Assembly: GCA_009192285.1 (NCBI GenBank)
Contig: WBVU01000016.1
Location: forward strand, 62,001-126,000
Length of the DNA stretch: 64,000 nt
From: Morchella semilibera
Lineage: Eukaryota; Ascomycota; Pezizomycetes; Pezizales; Morchellaceae
Direction: 5' to 3'
In this document: positions 1 through 10,360 of the stretch, piece by piece
Layout: every line of letters starts with the position of its first letter
Numbering within the stretch: position 1 is the first letter of the stretch
Position numbers and translations under genes: made by a program
The notes under the pieces: model-generated
Database searches by the model: none
What the model was told of the DNA's origin: nothing
The model's input: the letters and a program-made list of their open reading frames with translations, nothing else

Positions 1-250
1 TTCGGCACTGGGTTGCTTTGCAACTTTTCGCCCAACTTTTGGAAGCGCTAAACGGAAAATGGAAAATTGTTGACCAGAATCTTGCAGCGTTGGCACAGCC
101 ACTGCTAAAAGTTGGGTGAAAAGTTGGAGGTGCCGAAAGTCTCTATATATTATGTATGTATGTACTAGAGGTGCGGGTAAGATAATACATGTACTGTTCC
201 ACTTCACCAGGTCTTGGCGCTTTTCACATACTAAAACAGGTAAATGGCAT

Positions 251-374
251 CGCTAATAACTTTTCAACAAGACAAGATATCAAGAATCTATGAAGCCAAA
301 ATCTTTATCATACCTATACCTACAATTTGGCTTCATAGATTTTCGATATCCTGTCTGGTTGAGAAGTTATTCGC
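251..374. repeat. Foldback repeat, about 50-nt imperfect arms
   Basis: The left arm (251-300) pairs with the right arm (326-374): both ends read CGCTAATAACTTTTCAACA-like and its complement, and the inner parts read ATCTATGAAGCCAAA and TTTGGCTTCATAGAT. A related, more diverged copy lies at 3196-3305. Both are preceded by the same segment containing CTTCACCAGGTCTTGGCGC (about 202 and 3153). Confidence 0.75.
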
Positions 375-446
375 AGTGCAATTTATGTCACCTTTAAGGC
401 GCGCCGCACCATATCTCCGGCCAGGGATTACCTCCTTGAAGGGTGT

Positions 447-584
447 ACCGCAAAATCTCAGTTCGTTCGGACGGTTGCCAAGAGGACAATTTTGAAAAAT
501 ATCACCCCTTAAAGGAAGAGATCAGAGCCTTTTACAGCCAACACCGCCCTTGGCAACCGTCCGAACGAACTGAGATTTTGCGGT
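447..584. repeat. Foldback repeat with perfect 36-nt arms
   Basis: Positions 447-482 are the exact reverse complement of 549-584 (the arm begins ACCGCAAAATCTCAG and ends GTTGCCAAG). The 66-nt loop has no coding signal. Perfect arms suggest a recent or conversion-maintained hairpin element. Confidence 0.85.
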
Positions 585-644
585 AGATCAGGTCTGCTTA
601 TAGCAATTTGGATCTCATATGCATAGCGAGAATGGTGGTACTTA

Positions 645-778
645 AGTATAACTACTCGCAGCAGGTAAGAAGTACCCAAATATGCAAGTCTTGAGATGCA
701 ATTCTTATTGGATTAAAAGAGGGAAATACACCAATTCAGTGCAGCTACATTTTTGGGTACTTGTTACCTGTCGCGAGT
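645..778. repeat. Foldback repeat, GGTAC/CTCGCG arm family
   Basis: The left arm around 645-675 (ACTCGCAGCAGGTAAGAAGT) pairs imperfectly with the right arm 752-778 (GGGTACTTGTTACCTGTCGC). The arm resembles that of the foldback at 42709-42842. Confidence 0.6.
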
Positions 779-887
779 AAGGCCAACCGTTTTAGCAAAG
801 ACCAAGACGGAGTTTTCACCCTTAGTGGTTGCCTAAGCTTCGGTAGGTCGCACAAGCCCTAACCCTGGACTAATTGGTCGCTGAATA

Positions 888-1017
888 GAGCGTTTTGGCA
901 ACCAACTTCTGAGTCCAGATTTTTAGTTCTTGGCGGTCGGTTTTTGGTGTGGATAGCCCGCCAAGAGCTCAAAATTTGGGCTCAAAATTTGAAAATTTGG
1001 GTGTTGCCAAAACGCTC
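888..1017 (+). mobile_element. MITE copy 1 (130 bp), TA target duplication
   Basis: The element begins GAGCGTTTTGGCAAC and ends GTTGCCAAAACGCTC, giving 15-bp inverted termini, and is flanked by TA on both sides (886-887 and 1018-1019). The internal part carries TTCTTGGCGGTCGGTTTTTG. Copies of the same family lie at 19890-20001 and 33539-33658. TA duplication and small non-coding size fit a Tc1/mariner-type MITE; no transposase is in the window. Confidence 0.85.
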
Positions 1018-1030
1018 TAATCAAGAACCA

Positions 1031-1148
1031 CTTACAGCGATGGGGAAAATTATTGTAGAAGTATGGTGCAAGTCCTATTGGCTGGGGCAGCCACCTAAAC
1101 TCTGTTTTTGGGCCCCTGTTTCTACAATAATTTTCCCCACCGCTGTAG
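1031..1148. repeat. Foldback repeat, about 29-nt arms
   Basis: The left arm 1031-1060 (core TGGGGAAAATTATTGTAGAA) pairs with 1120-1148 (core TTCTACAATAATTTTCCCCA). It lies 13 bp downstream of the MITE, so two hairpin elements sit side by side. Confidence 0.75.
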
Positions 1149-1889
1149 ACGACCCATCAGCGAGCTTTGCCTGCTATTTTGCCCGTTGCAACGGATGCGG
1201 GTGGACGCTCGCTGAGGGGCAAGCTGGCCTAAGTTGGTAGTGTAGGTCTTGTCTATAAAACTCTAGGGCCCAGCCTTGACAGATCTCGGGACATTAGAAG
1301 CAGCATGAAAAAGACGACCCGGATAGCCTTTGCCAAACCCTATCCCTGGTTTATAATTAATTTGGGAGCTTGTAATATCATAATATTGTATATGGCGGAA
1401 AAAGGCCGAGAGTACACCCATGACCAATCTCGTCTCGTCTCGTCTTGTTTTTCTAAAGGTCTCGAGATAACTTGTCCCGTGCCCATCACTAACCCATAGA
1501 GTACTGCAAAGTCACTCTGGGGACAACGACGAAACTGGTTGAACGACGGACAGGGATTTTTGGCGGACAAAGCACGGGCTCTCAGGCTGGTACTAATCCT
1601 GAAACCTGTGTTTTCGTCGTTGCCCCAGGTTCGTCCTTGCCCCCAAATTGACTTACTCTACGGGCTCTATAAATGTAAGTATCTGTAAAATCAAATTAGT
1701 ATGGGGAAACGAATCTGCAAATGAATCCTAAGTTCATTTTGTTGTCTAATATTTCCAACCAGATTCCCAGAGAGAAAGAAAAAGTGTTATCTTCATGAGC
1801 GTTGAGCTCTCGCTATATAGGCCTTGAATAGGTGGCATGTATAGATCTTACCACTTACGCCAATATTCCATATGGTAGTGTACGTATAG

Positions 1890-2101
1890 TGGCGGACACT
1901 CAAAACCGACCCTTAATTAGTTAAGTTCTAGAAGCTATAGGGAAGTGGTTTTTTTATTTTATTTCGAAATCCCTTCTGTAGGGCTGTTGGGGGTAGGTAA
2001 CAGAACTATTTTACAGAAGGACTTTCTTCCTGGACAAGTGTTGTGGTGTTGAAAGTCAGTGGGTGAAGGATAGTTTGATGGTCGGTTCTGTGTGTCCGCC
2101 A
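1890..2101. repeat. Foldback repeat, 21-nt terminal arms
   Basis: TGGCGGACACTCAAAACCGAC (1890-1910) pairs with 2081-2101 with a few mismatches. A second nested pairing (CCCTTCTGTA near 1971 with TACAGAAGGA near 2012) lies inside. The element is about 212 bp and non-coding. Confidence 0.65.
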
Positions 2102-3730
2102 TGCACTGTACGTGTCCAATAGAAGGTTTTAAAAGTAAATGAATCGAGTAAACGGATCAGGTAAACGAATTAAATCCCCCGGGTCTTATATTTAATTAAC
2201 GTACGTTCTTAGGTAATGAATCATTTGATTCATTTCCGGTACCGGTTCAGCTGGAAACGCATCTAGTTATTGATTCGTTCCTAGAGCCTGGTAGAGACTA
2301 AGTCACCATGCACTGTCAAAAAAAGGCTGTACCATACTTAGTTCTTGCCCCCCCCCCCCCTACAGCAGCACCAGTAGAATTTAGATACGCTCCAACAGTA
2401 GATAGCCTTCTCAAGCGAGGCGTGCCTGTCGGGGCCCGTGGAGCGCAACACCCTGGGGACCAGATCTAACCTTCCTTATATATATACATGTATATACATG
2501 TATATATATATATGCATACCGACGGTACGTCCCAGAAATGAGATCCATCGCTAGAGGGTACGGGAGGCAAAGTTACTAGCTATGTAATTGCGTGGGAATA
2601 AAAAAGGAGAATTGTTTGCACGGAAAGAATAGTTTCCAACTCAGAGTAACCCGAATATCCAAAGTTGAATCAGCAATTGAAAATACCGTGAGGTTTCTCC
2701 GGGCGAGAATCTCATAACGCGCAATACATACTATATAGCAACCGTAAAAACTCCATTTCTGGACTTAGCTTTCCAGCTTCACCGGTGGCTAAGCCAAACA
2801 CCAAGCAGTCCCGGATCCCGCAAGAGCAAATTCAGCATGAAAAGTTCAGACATCCCCCATCCAACCGTACGGTGCTGTACCCCGGCCACCCCTTCTTCTA
2901 TCTCTAGTACACTAGCTACATGTATTTCCTCCTTCGCGAGAATGCTCCGCACTACACCATGTGCACCAAAAACCGTCCATGCGAGTATGAATTAAACCAA
3001 GAAAACCAAAAACCATCGATAGGAGACCGCGCCGGTCGCGAGTGAGAACCCATGACCCCGACCACCCACACCCACAGTCGAACAATGGTGCGGCGCGTCT
3101 TAGTGGTGGCTCTAGCTGAAAACTAGTCTGTAGGGTATAACAAAACTGTTCCGCTTCACCAGGTCTTGGCGCTTTTTCACACAAATCTAGGAAGTATCTA
3201 ATAGCATTGCTTATAACCTTTTAATTTTAACCAGAAAAGATATTAACTATATCTACAATTCGGCCTGTTAGATCTTGATATCTTGTTTGTTGAAAGGTTA
3301 TCCCCGGGAGTCGCATGCCCCATATATTTTTACCGTGGGATCTCGCTCTCGGTAGCTATGGCGGCTGCGCGAGCGGGGTTTATATGTCGCCCGCCTTTGC
3401 TGGCCCAGCTATAGTCGAATCTCCTACATTGCAAGGATACCCACTATAAGAATTAAAGAGTAGAGCTGGGGGTCCCATTTATTCGGGCCGGGGGTTAAGT
3501 GTCAGTTTTCTTTCTATAAGGACAAGTATATAATCCAGGGTTGGTGCAACGTATGACAAAACTTGTATGGAAATGCAACTTCAAAGACGTATTTCTCAAC
3601 AACCACGAGGGGATGGAGCAAAAGAGTTTTAGATATAGATTCTCCAGTTGTCATGGTACCTGGGGCTAAAGTGTCAGCTCGAGAGTGCGACTCTGAAATT
3701 TTGATGATGTTAGGTGGTTTGGATGGTTAC

Positions 3731-3976
3731 TACATGTACAGCCGCGTCCGCAAAGTTTTGGCACCCTGTAAAAACATCCGCGATTACAACAAACAAAATA
3801 TTTCGGTCCCTTCCTCAAAAGGTAAGGTTGAGAAGGGTTGTGATAGACGGCACTATAGGGATATGTAACTATAAATGTCTTTGCAGTCACTCTTATTTGG
3901 TTGTTTATATCACGATTTGAACTCGTGAGCTTCGAGACTGGGGTGCCAAAACTTTGCGGATGCGGCTGTACATGTA
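3731..3976. repeat. Foldback repeat bounded by TACATGTA
   Basis: The left arm 3731-3765 and right arm 3942-3976 are complementary over 35 nt with about one mismatch. Each arm starts or ends in the palindrome TACATGTA and contains GCAAAGTTTTGGCACC or its complement. Open frames across it are products of the hairpin rather than a gene. Confidence 0.75.
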
Positions 3977-4847
3977 CCCAACTGTGCAACTAACGTGCAA
4001 TACGTACCGGGGCCTACTAGTTAGGATCGAAAGGTCACAAACCGTCACGCATGCTAAAAACTAGAGCTGCGCTACGCAGCTTAGCAACGCCCTGAAGCAT
4101 ACAGCTGGCTCCACTCTAGCAAAATAATATTTCTGGCTCTGCACCGCCGCTCTATAGATCAATTTTATCAATTCCGCTGTGTAGTTTTGCAGTTGCAACT
4201 ACTAATTTCAAGTATCAGGTATTACTTCCTGTGAAACTAAACTTTGGGCACTGCAACTTCATGTTACCATCCAAGGTATTGAAGTTAGTATGGTGGGCGA
4301 TACGATATCGAGGTCGGTCTTGGCATATGTAAAAGATCTCTATTAGGGAAATAATCACCTATATAGGAGTGAAACAAGTACCGTTTTTGAGCTCATAGAT
4401 GGTAGATCGTGGCGTTTTTGTGGTAAACCGAGTGCTTTATGGTGATTGATAGGTATTTTTAGCGGGTTTTGATCAGGCCTTAACAAATTGACTCGCTATA
4501 AGATAATTAAAATTAATTAAAAACGTATTGCAGAGATGTGGGTAAGTGATCGAGACTTTCTGTGCTTATATAACTCAACAACTAGGGCTCGGGTAGAGAA
4601 CCCAAATAGTGGACACGAATAACTACTACTTAGAGAAAATAATCTGTATGTTTTCGCGGGGTTTCACCTTCGCTGCCGTTGCGCTCGCTTCAATTTCACC
4701 AGGCGCGCTCATGGTAGTACTACGGGTGTAGGGGTAAGTCTGGCGACACTGGAGCCTTAGTTCTTACCCCTACCATCAAATCTCCACCCCACCACAACCA
4801 CAACCACCCACCATCATCCACACATTTCATGCGCCCGTTATGCAGGC

Positions 4848-4976
4848 ACTACTCGTTTTTCGCTGACGTTTTTGAACTGGGCCATTATTGCATACACCCA
4901 AAATCATGAGCTTGGCGTATTTTTGTATGGCATGCAATATCAGTCGCGCCCACAAACGTCAGCGAAATACGAGTAC
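4848..4976. repeat. Foldback repeat, 24-nt arms
   Basis: The left arm 4848-4871 (ending CGCTGACGTTT) pairs with 4953-4976 (beginning AAACGTCAGCG). A further pairing inside (ATTGCATACACCC with GTATGGCATGCAAT) extends the stem. Confidence 0.65.
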
Positions 4977-5264
4977 TCGGGATCCCATAGGCGTATTACA
5001 GGTTACACTGTTATCCTTTAACATGGATGGGCTGGTATGATACCGGTATATACCGCTCGGACGGATGACTTTTGTCAAATTCGCGACTTCCCTCTTTCAG
5101 CTATCACTAGCCTTCTATGGTAATTGTTGTGAATTCGTGATTGGCTCTGTTGTTCTTAGCAACCGGAAAAAAGCCCTTACACTAAGGGCGCACGGTCCAG
5201 GTCGCCCAGGCGATACGTATATATACCCGACTCCTCCGAATACGTATATATATATATACTCGTA

Positions 5265-5710
5265 ATGGAAGACCCAACTTTAACAACCACGGCCGTTTCG
5301 ATGACAGCTACATGTACTTTTGCCAATTCTGCAACCGGAGTTCAGGATATTCCGCTCCATACAACGCTGCGCACCGCCAACCGAGAGGAGCAAAGCTATA
5401 TTTTCGGTGTAATCAATACTGTTAATAGTACTGTTGGTGTTTTGGTCGCGACCCTTACACTAGCGTTTATGGGATACAAATACTTGCAAAAAAGGCGCCA
5501 GCGAAATGTGAGCGCCTTGTTGTCATCAAATCATGCCCTATACCCTATGCTTTCTCTCTTGCCCCACCTATTATTCTCTTTTGCCCTATGCCCTATACCC
5601 TACTCTTTCAGCCTATGCCCTATGCCCTATGCTTTATATCATAGCTGATCCGCTTAGTCATCGAGCACCCCTGTCACGGACCTTGCGTGCCCACACCCGC
5701 GCCCAGATAA
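5265..5710 (+). CDS. Candidate small single-pass membrane protein (weak)
   Basis: An ATG at 5265 opens an 81-codon exon whose second half has a hydrophobic stretch (VGVLVATLTLAFMGYKYL) followed by a basic stop-transfer segment (QKRRQRN). This looks like one transmembrane helix with a cytoplasmic basic tail. A good donor (GTGAGC) follows at 5508. Joining to an acceptor TAG at 5642-5644 keeps the frame and gives a 102-aa product ending near 5710. The putative intron is full of CCCTAT-type repeats. Read without splicing, the frame runs into those repeats and ends at 5648. I recognise no family, codon use is unremarkable, and the frame could be fortuitous. Confidence 0.25.
5530..5640 (+). repeat. 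Degenerate CCCTAT/GCCCTATG microsatellite
   Basis: Units such as ATGCCCTATACCCTATGC recur across about 110 bp, making a pyrimidine-rich array. It lies within the possible intron of the candidate membrane-protein gene. Confidence 0.7.
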
Positions 5711-5847
5711 CAACGACATTCTCTGCCTCTGTTTCCTCCTCATATACATTACATCGACTACCCAAAGCCGCGACCTCCTCAGACCCACGATCCAGGCCCC
5801 GAGAACCCGCAGAGAAGGTGCCTAGGAACGGAGTGCACTTTTTGTGA

Positions 5848-8800
5848 TGGAGAGTGTGGTCTAGCTACATGTTCTGACTTTCATCTGTTTTTTTTTTTTT
5901 TTTCATAGCCTCGCGATCGCTCATCGTTCTTTCCTTTGTATATACACACTCATATATATGGACCTTTCATTTGTATTTATATGCGCAGTCATATTTTCCA
6001 CTACAGCACACTCCCGCTATGTCCTGGACATGTGAAACATTGTGATTGACTGGAGTAGATGGAATTTCAAGTAGGTAATTTCAAGACTGATACTGCAGCA
6101 AACTGACATGTACAGTAAAGCTTGAAGATCACATTTCGCCAATGCCTGATCACAACTAGATACATGTCTATATATAACAGCTGCATGCCAGCACCAGCCG
6201 GATCAATTCGTCTCGGCCACACAGGACGTCGAAGCTGCCTTTTCCAGCGGTCGAGAGTCTGAGGGGCGTATACGTATTCAAGACCGATAAACAAACTCCA
6301 GCGTTTTGTGCGAGACGGATTTTGGCGCGGTATTTTAGTATGTATATACTTACGTTTCTTATTCAAGGCCGGCCTACACATGTACATGTATGTACAATAC
6401 GAAAAAATGGGGGTATCACTATGGTAGTAGTGCGGTATTCTTATCTATACCGTATTCTCCTCAATACCGATTTATGACGGCGTTAGGGGAAATATATATT
6501 ACAAAGAATACTAACTAGCGCGCTCCGGTATAGCTGATTAGGTCTAGTACTTCCCAAAGAGGTGCTAGACACTACATGTACCTAGGATTACCGGAAAGTG
6601 ATGCAACGACTCGACTTACCACTCACAATTTCAACCACATGCAGCCCAATTGTAGCAACAATATATGGTATACAGAGTAAACAGATCAGTAAAAAGAATT
6701 CATCAATCATATTTATATAAAAGAAATCAAGGTGGTTGTGAATTTACCAAGGCCCCACCTAACAGTGCAATCCCAAGCCGTTGCACCACTTTTAGAGACC
6801 CCTGGGTACATGCAGTATGCTGTCCATACATGACATGTATGTAAAGGGGGACTGTCTTCTTCGTTCCTAGGCTCACACCCAGCCCTCTCTACACTGGCAC
6901 CCGCGGTACTATATCATCATCATGATCATCATCATCATCACGATAATTGTCGCTTGAGTGGATGGCACTTGTATTAAAAGTACCTAAGTATGCCTATATC
7001 ATGAAAATCTATTTTTTTAAAAAGTATTTCCCAGTTCTGGAAGGCCCATCATCAGTAGATAAGCCCTGAGGTATCTGTTGATGAATTAATATCTGGTGAT
7101 GTTCATATTTGAGATGCTTCAAGCTTAAAATGCGGAATTAGGGTTAGGGAATGAAAGTTTTGAGCGCTTCCCTATATTCTGCAGTTTCACTAGAGTACTA
7201 CTGTAGTTAGTAAAAACCCAGTATTAAGACTAACCTTGCATTCTCTAAAATATGTATTCTGGCCACAACTGTATTCTTACTGTATTTCTTCAAATTTCGG
7301 TATCCTTTTCCTTATCGTAGTGATACGATAGTGACCCCACCCCCTTTTTTCGTACTGTACCTATGCCGTCGGTCCGTCCGTCCATATGTTTCTACATATA
7401 AGCCCTAGCCAAATCTATACTTACTGTATCTACATGTACTCGCATACCCGCAAAGTATTGGCACACACACCAAACTGCACAGAACCCCGAGGTTTGCCCA
7501 TTTAATTCTCCTCATATCATGTACTCTATGTACGTAGTATCTAGGCCTCACCATGGCCAGCAGGAGCCTTTTTTCTTCTTTTTTATATATCAGCTGTATA
7601 TGTTTAAGGTACAAAAAAACATTGCATAGAGTATAAACTATGGCATAAAAAACCGCTGTGCCTCCTCAAGACTACAAACGCCGACAAAGGAGAGAACATT
7701 GGGGGGAATGGGACCTCTTCGGTTGGTTGCCTTAGCTCAGTGGGTGCCTAGATTGCAATTGGGACACGCAGGAGTCTTTTTTTTTTTTAAAAAAAAAACC
7801 AATTGAATTTTGGTTTACGGGTACAAAACCAGTAAAGGAGAACCTATGGCATATACACCGGCAGGAGTCTACATACCCATATTTATATGCATGTATAGGC
7901 CTTGTCCATAAGGGCCAGGAGTCCTCAGCCCATGGTAAACCGTGTCCAATTGATTAAAGGTATATCTATTCGCTGCGTTTCTCTATAACTTTGCCAGTAC
8001 CGCGTCCCAGAAATCTAGCCATGAGCCTCCTGCACCCACACCATACCTGGTAGGTCAATTGCAGCTTTGGTATATTTCCCAGTTTTGGTGGTTGCGCCAA
8101 TACATGTTGGTTGGGTATGCGGGTAAGCTAGCTAGCGAAGAAGTGCTTCGGTTGTTTCATATAAGCGTTTAATTCCGGACCCCAAGGCTGCCTTTTTTGT
8201 ACGGCATGCTAGTCTCGTTCCCAGCCCATACGGTGTGATGTTGGTGGTGATGTTGGTGGTGGTGGTGGTGGTGGTTGTGACCGATAGGTTCATCACAGTA
8301 GGGTCTGAAGCAATAACCTCCCGGAAAAAATCCGGGCCTCTAAATAACCCCGCTGGACTTTTTTTGGTAGAGAATCCGGGGGCTCGTTGGCATAGAAACC
8401 GGACTTTTGGCATATATAGCAACCGGGCAAAAAAGGACTGGTACAAACCCCTTGGTTGGGCAAGCACACCAGATCACCCTTCCGGTATTGAGCCATACAA
8501 CAAAAAGGTACCGCTGGGGTCTGGGAACGAGCTATATCTATAGCTATAAGTAGTGGCCGGGTCGGGTCCATGGATTTGCGAGTATAGCTGCTGCAAGAGT
8601 GCCCCGGCTGTATATAGAATACCGACGCCGTACATACATATATATACAAGACATTGGTGGTGGGGAGGGGGAGGGTGGAATGTATCAACAATAGTATGTG
8701 GGTGGGGGGTGGGGGGGCTGACAAAGGATTAGATTAGATTAGGTTAAGGTTTCTTCACCGACGGGTGTCAATGATCACATTACCACAATTGAGCAATTGC

Positions 8801-8874
8801 AACCGGCACAAGACTGCGCATCTATCTACGACTAAACTACCTGCGGTATCTACACCATTGATCCCCCCCCACGC
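5848..8874. other. Intergenic region, no gene seen
   Basis: No coding frame is convincing on either strand. It contains many TACATGTA palindromes (for example 6375-6395 and 7434), an ATC-type microsatellite near 6910-6945, and an imperfect foldback between about 8184 and 8536. A GGT-rich tract lies at 8229-8280, and G-rich tracts precede 8740. Confidence 0.55.
8184..8536. repeat. Imperfect, rearranged foldback
   Basis: The segment starting GACCCCAAGGCTGCC (8199 region) is complementary to one ending CGCTGGGGTC (8520 region). CTAGTCTCGTTCCCAG next to the left arm is complementary to CTGGGAACGAG beyond the right arm. The two matched pairs are not in simple nested order, so the element is rearranged or composite. 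Confidence 0.5.
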
Positions 8875-9705
8875 CTACTCCCCTCTAAACACCGGCTTCC
8901 TCTTCTCCCTAAACGCCGCCAGCGCCTCGTCCCTATCCCTAGTCCCCACCACCTCCTCATACGCCCTATTCTCACTCTCCTGGCCGCCCGCCCCCCTGCC
9001 CACAACCCCCAGCGCAACCCTCACCGCCACCGGGCCCCCCTCACAAATCTCCATAGCCATCTGCACCGCGCCGTCCACAGCCGCCCCATCAACAACCCTA
9101 CTAACCAACCCCATCTCGGCAGCCTCCACGGCCCCGACCCTCCGCCCCGTCAACACCATCTCCAGCGCCCTCGCCCGCCCCACAAGCGCCGGCAGCCGCC
9201 ACGTCCCCCCAGCACCGGGAATAATGCCCAGCCGTGTCTCGGGCAGGCCCAGCTGCGCCGCGCGCCCAGCTACACGCAGGTCTGTCGCCAGCGCGAGCTC
9301 GAGCCCGCCGCCTAGCGCGACAGCGTCGATTGCGGAGATGGTGGGCACGGGGAGCGTCGACAGCGCGGACAGCGTCCCGCGTAGCTGGGACAGGAAGGAG
9401 GCGGTCTGTGCGGGGGTGAAGGTGGCTCGCTCTTTTAGGTCTGCGCCGGCGCAGAAGACGCCCGGAACGGAGGAGGCGAGGATTAGCGTTCGGGTGGTGG
9501 TGTCGGTGCCTGTTGCGATGGCGTGGATGTGGGTGGAGAGGTGGGAGAGGAGGGAGAGGGAGATGGCGTTTTTGGCGGAGGGGCGGTTGAGGGTGAGGAT
9601 CTTGATGGTGCCGGTGTGAGGGGCGGGGAGGAGGGTGGTGGTTATTAGTGGTGCGGTGGTGGTGGTGGTGGTGTAGTGACGGAGGAGGGAGCGGAGGGCG
9701 GGCAT
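8875..9705 (-). CDS. Enoyl-CoA hydratase/isomerase, AUH-like
   Basis: This single-exon 276-aa protein of the crotonase superfamily would hydrate 2-enoyl-CoA esters. The closest subgroup by eye is methylglutaconyl-CoA hydratase of leucine breakdown. Residues 1-35 are Arg/Thr-rich without acidic residues, like a mitochondrial presequence. The oxyanion-hole segment SSVPGVFCAGADLKER lies near residue 80. GGGLELALATD (near 130) and PETRLGIIPGAGGTWRL (near 153) keep both glutamates used for catalysis in the family. The C-terminus KPVFRGE matches the usual end of these proteins. The start is an ATG with the presequence directly after it. The gene is strongly GC-rich compared with its flanks. The exact acyl-CoA substrate cannot be fixed from sequence alone. 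Confidence 0.88.
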   Translation of the reverse strand: MPALRSLLRHYTTTTTTAPLITTTLLPAPHTGTIKILTLNRPSAKNAISLSLLSHLSTHIHAIATGTDTTTRTLILASSVPGVFCAGADLKERATFTPAQTASFLSQLRGTLSALSTLPVPTISAIDAVALGGGLELALATDLRVAGRAAQLGLPETRLGIIPGAGGTWRLPALVGRARALEMVLTGRRVGAVEAAEMGLVSRVVDGAAVDGAVQMAMEICEGGPVAVRVALGVVGRGAGGQESENRAYEEVVGTRDRDEALAAFREKRKPVFRGE

Positions 9706-10360
9706 GGTGTTGATTGATTAGTTGATGAGGTGAGTGGGGATTTCTGTTTTGTGGATTTCGTGGTGGTTGTGAGAAAGGTTGTTGGTGGAATTAAGGTTGT
9801 TGTAGCTCTGTTGGGGAGCTCCGAGACCGAGGGTAACCGGCGCATGGAATCTCACTCGCTGGGATGAAACACCATTATGTATTTATACGAACAATTATAG
9901 AGTTCAAGTTAATATTTCCACTACTCGTGTGTATATAATTAATCTAGTGTTTCATCTAGTCTCCGATCTGCCAGTGATTGGGTCTGCGTATAAAAAATCG
10001 GAGTTAACAGAGCTACGTATACCCACACGTATGAAGTATTTATATACAACCCAAGCCCTCAGAACTACCAATTAGACACAACACTAACTTAGAAGACACG
10101 AAGAGATTTCACTCCAATAATCTCTAATAGACAATCCATCCCTTAGACAGCAGGTACAATACAATAAAATACCTGCAGACACACACACAACCCTGCACGC
10201 CACACACAGCAGCCAATCACAACTGACACCCACAGCCACAGCCACAGCCGGTGACGACTACTTCGCCGAGGTTGTCTAAGAGTAGAGCATTACAACTCAG
10301 CTATACCAGCTAGCTAACTAATACTACTACATATACCCTTCCCCCCGCCCTGTACTATAC

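Larger units (their letters stand above)
1..5264. other. Gene-poor, foldback-rich intergenic region
   Basis: No reading frame here looks like a protein: the open frames are short, mostly overlap inverted repeats and have no recognisable motif. The stretch instead holds a MITE, several hairpin-forming repeats (listed separately) and TACATGTA palindromes. I see no tRNA, rRNA or transposase. Confidence 0.6.

Noticed and set aside
3563-3989. Opposed ORFs of about 100 aa on both strands
   Set aside because: They are mirror products of the foldback at 3731-3976, with no motif, no splice context and no codon bias.
8132-8724. Overlapping ORFs of 102-143 aa
   Set aside because: They lie in an imperfect foldback and GGT-rich low-complexity DNA; translations are repeats of Val/Thr/Pro.
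8765-9619. 284-aa ORF on the plus strand
   Set aside because: It is the antisense of the enoyl-CoA hydratase gene; high GC keeps the opposite strand free of stops.
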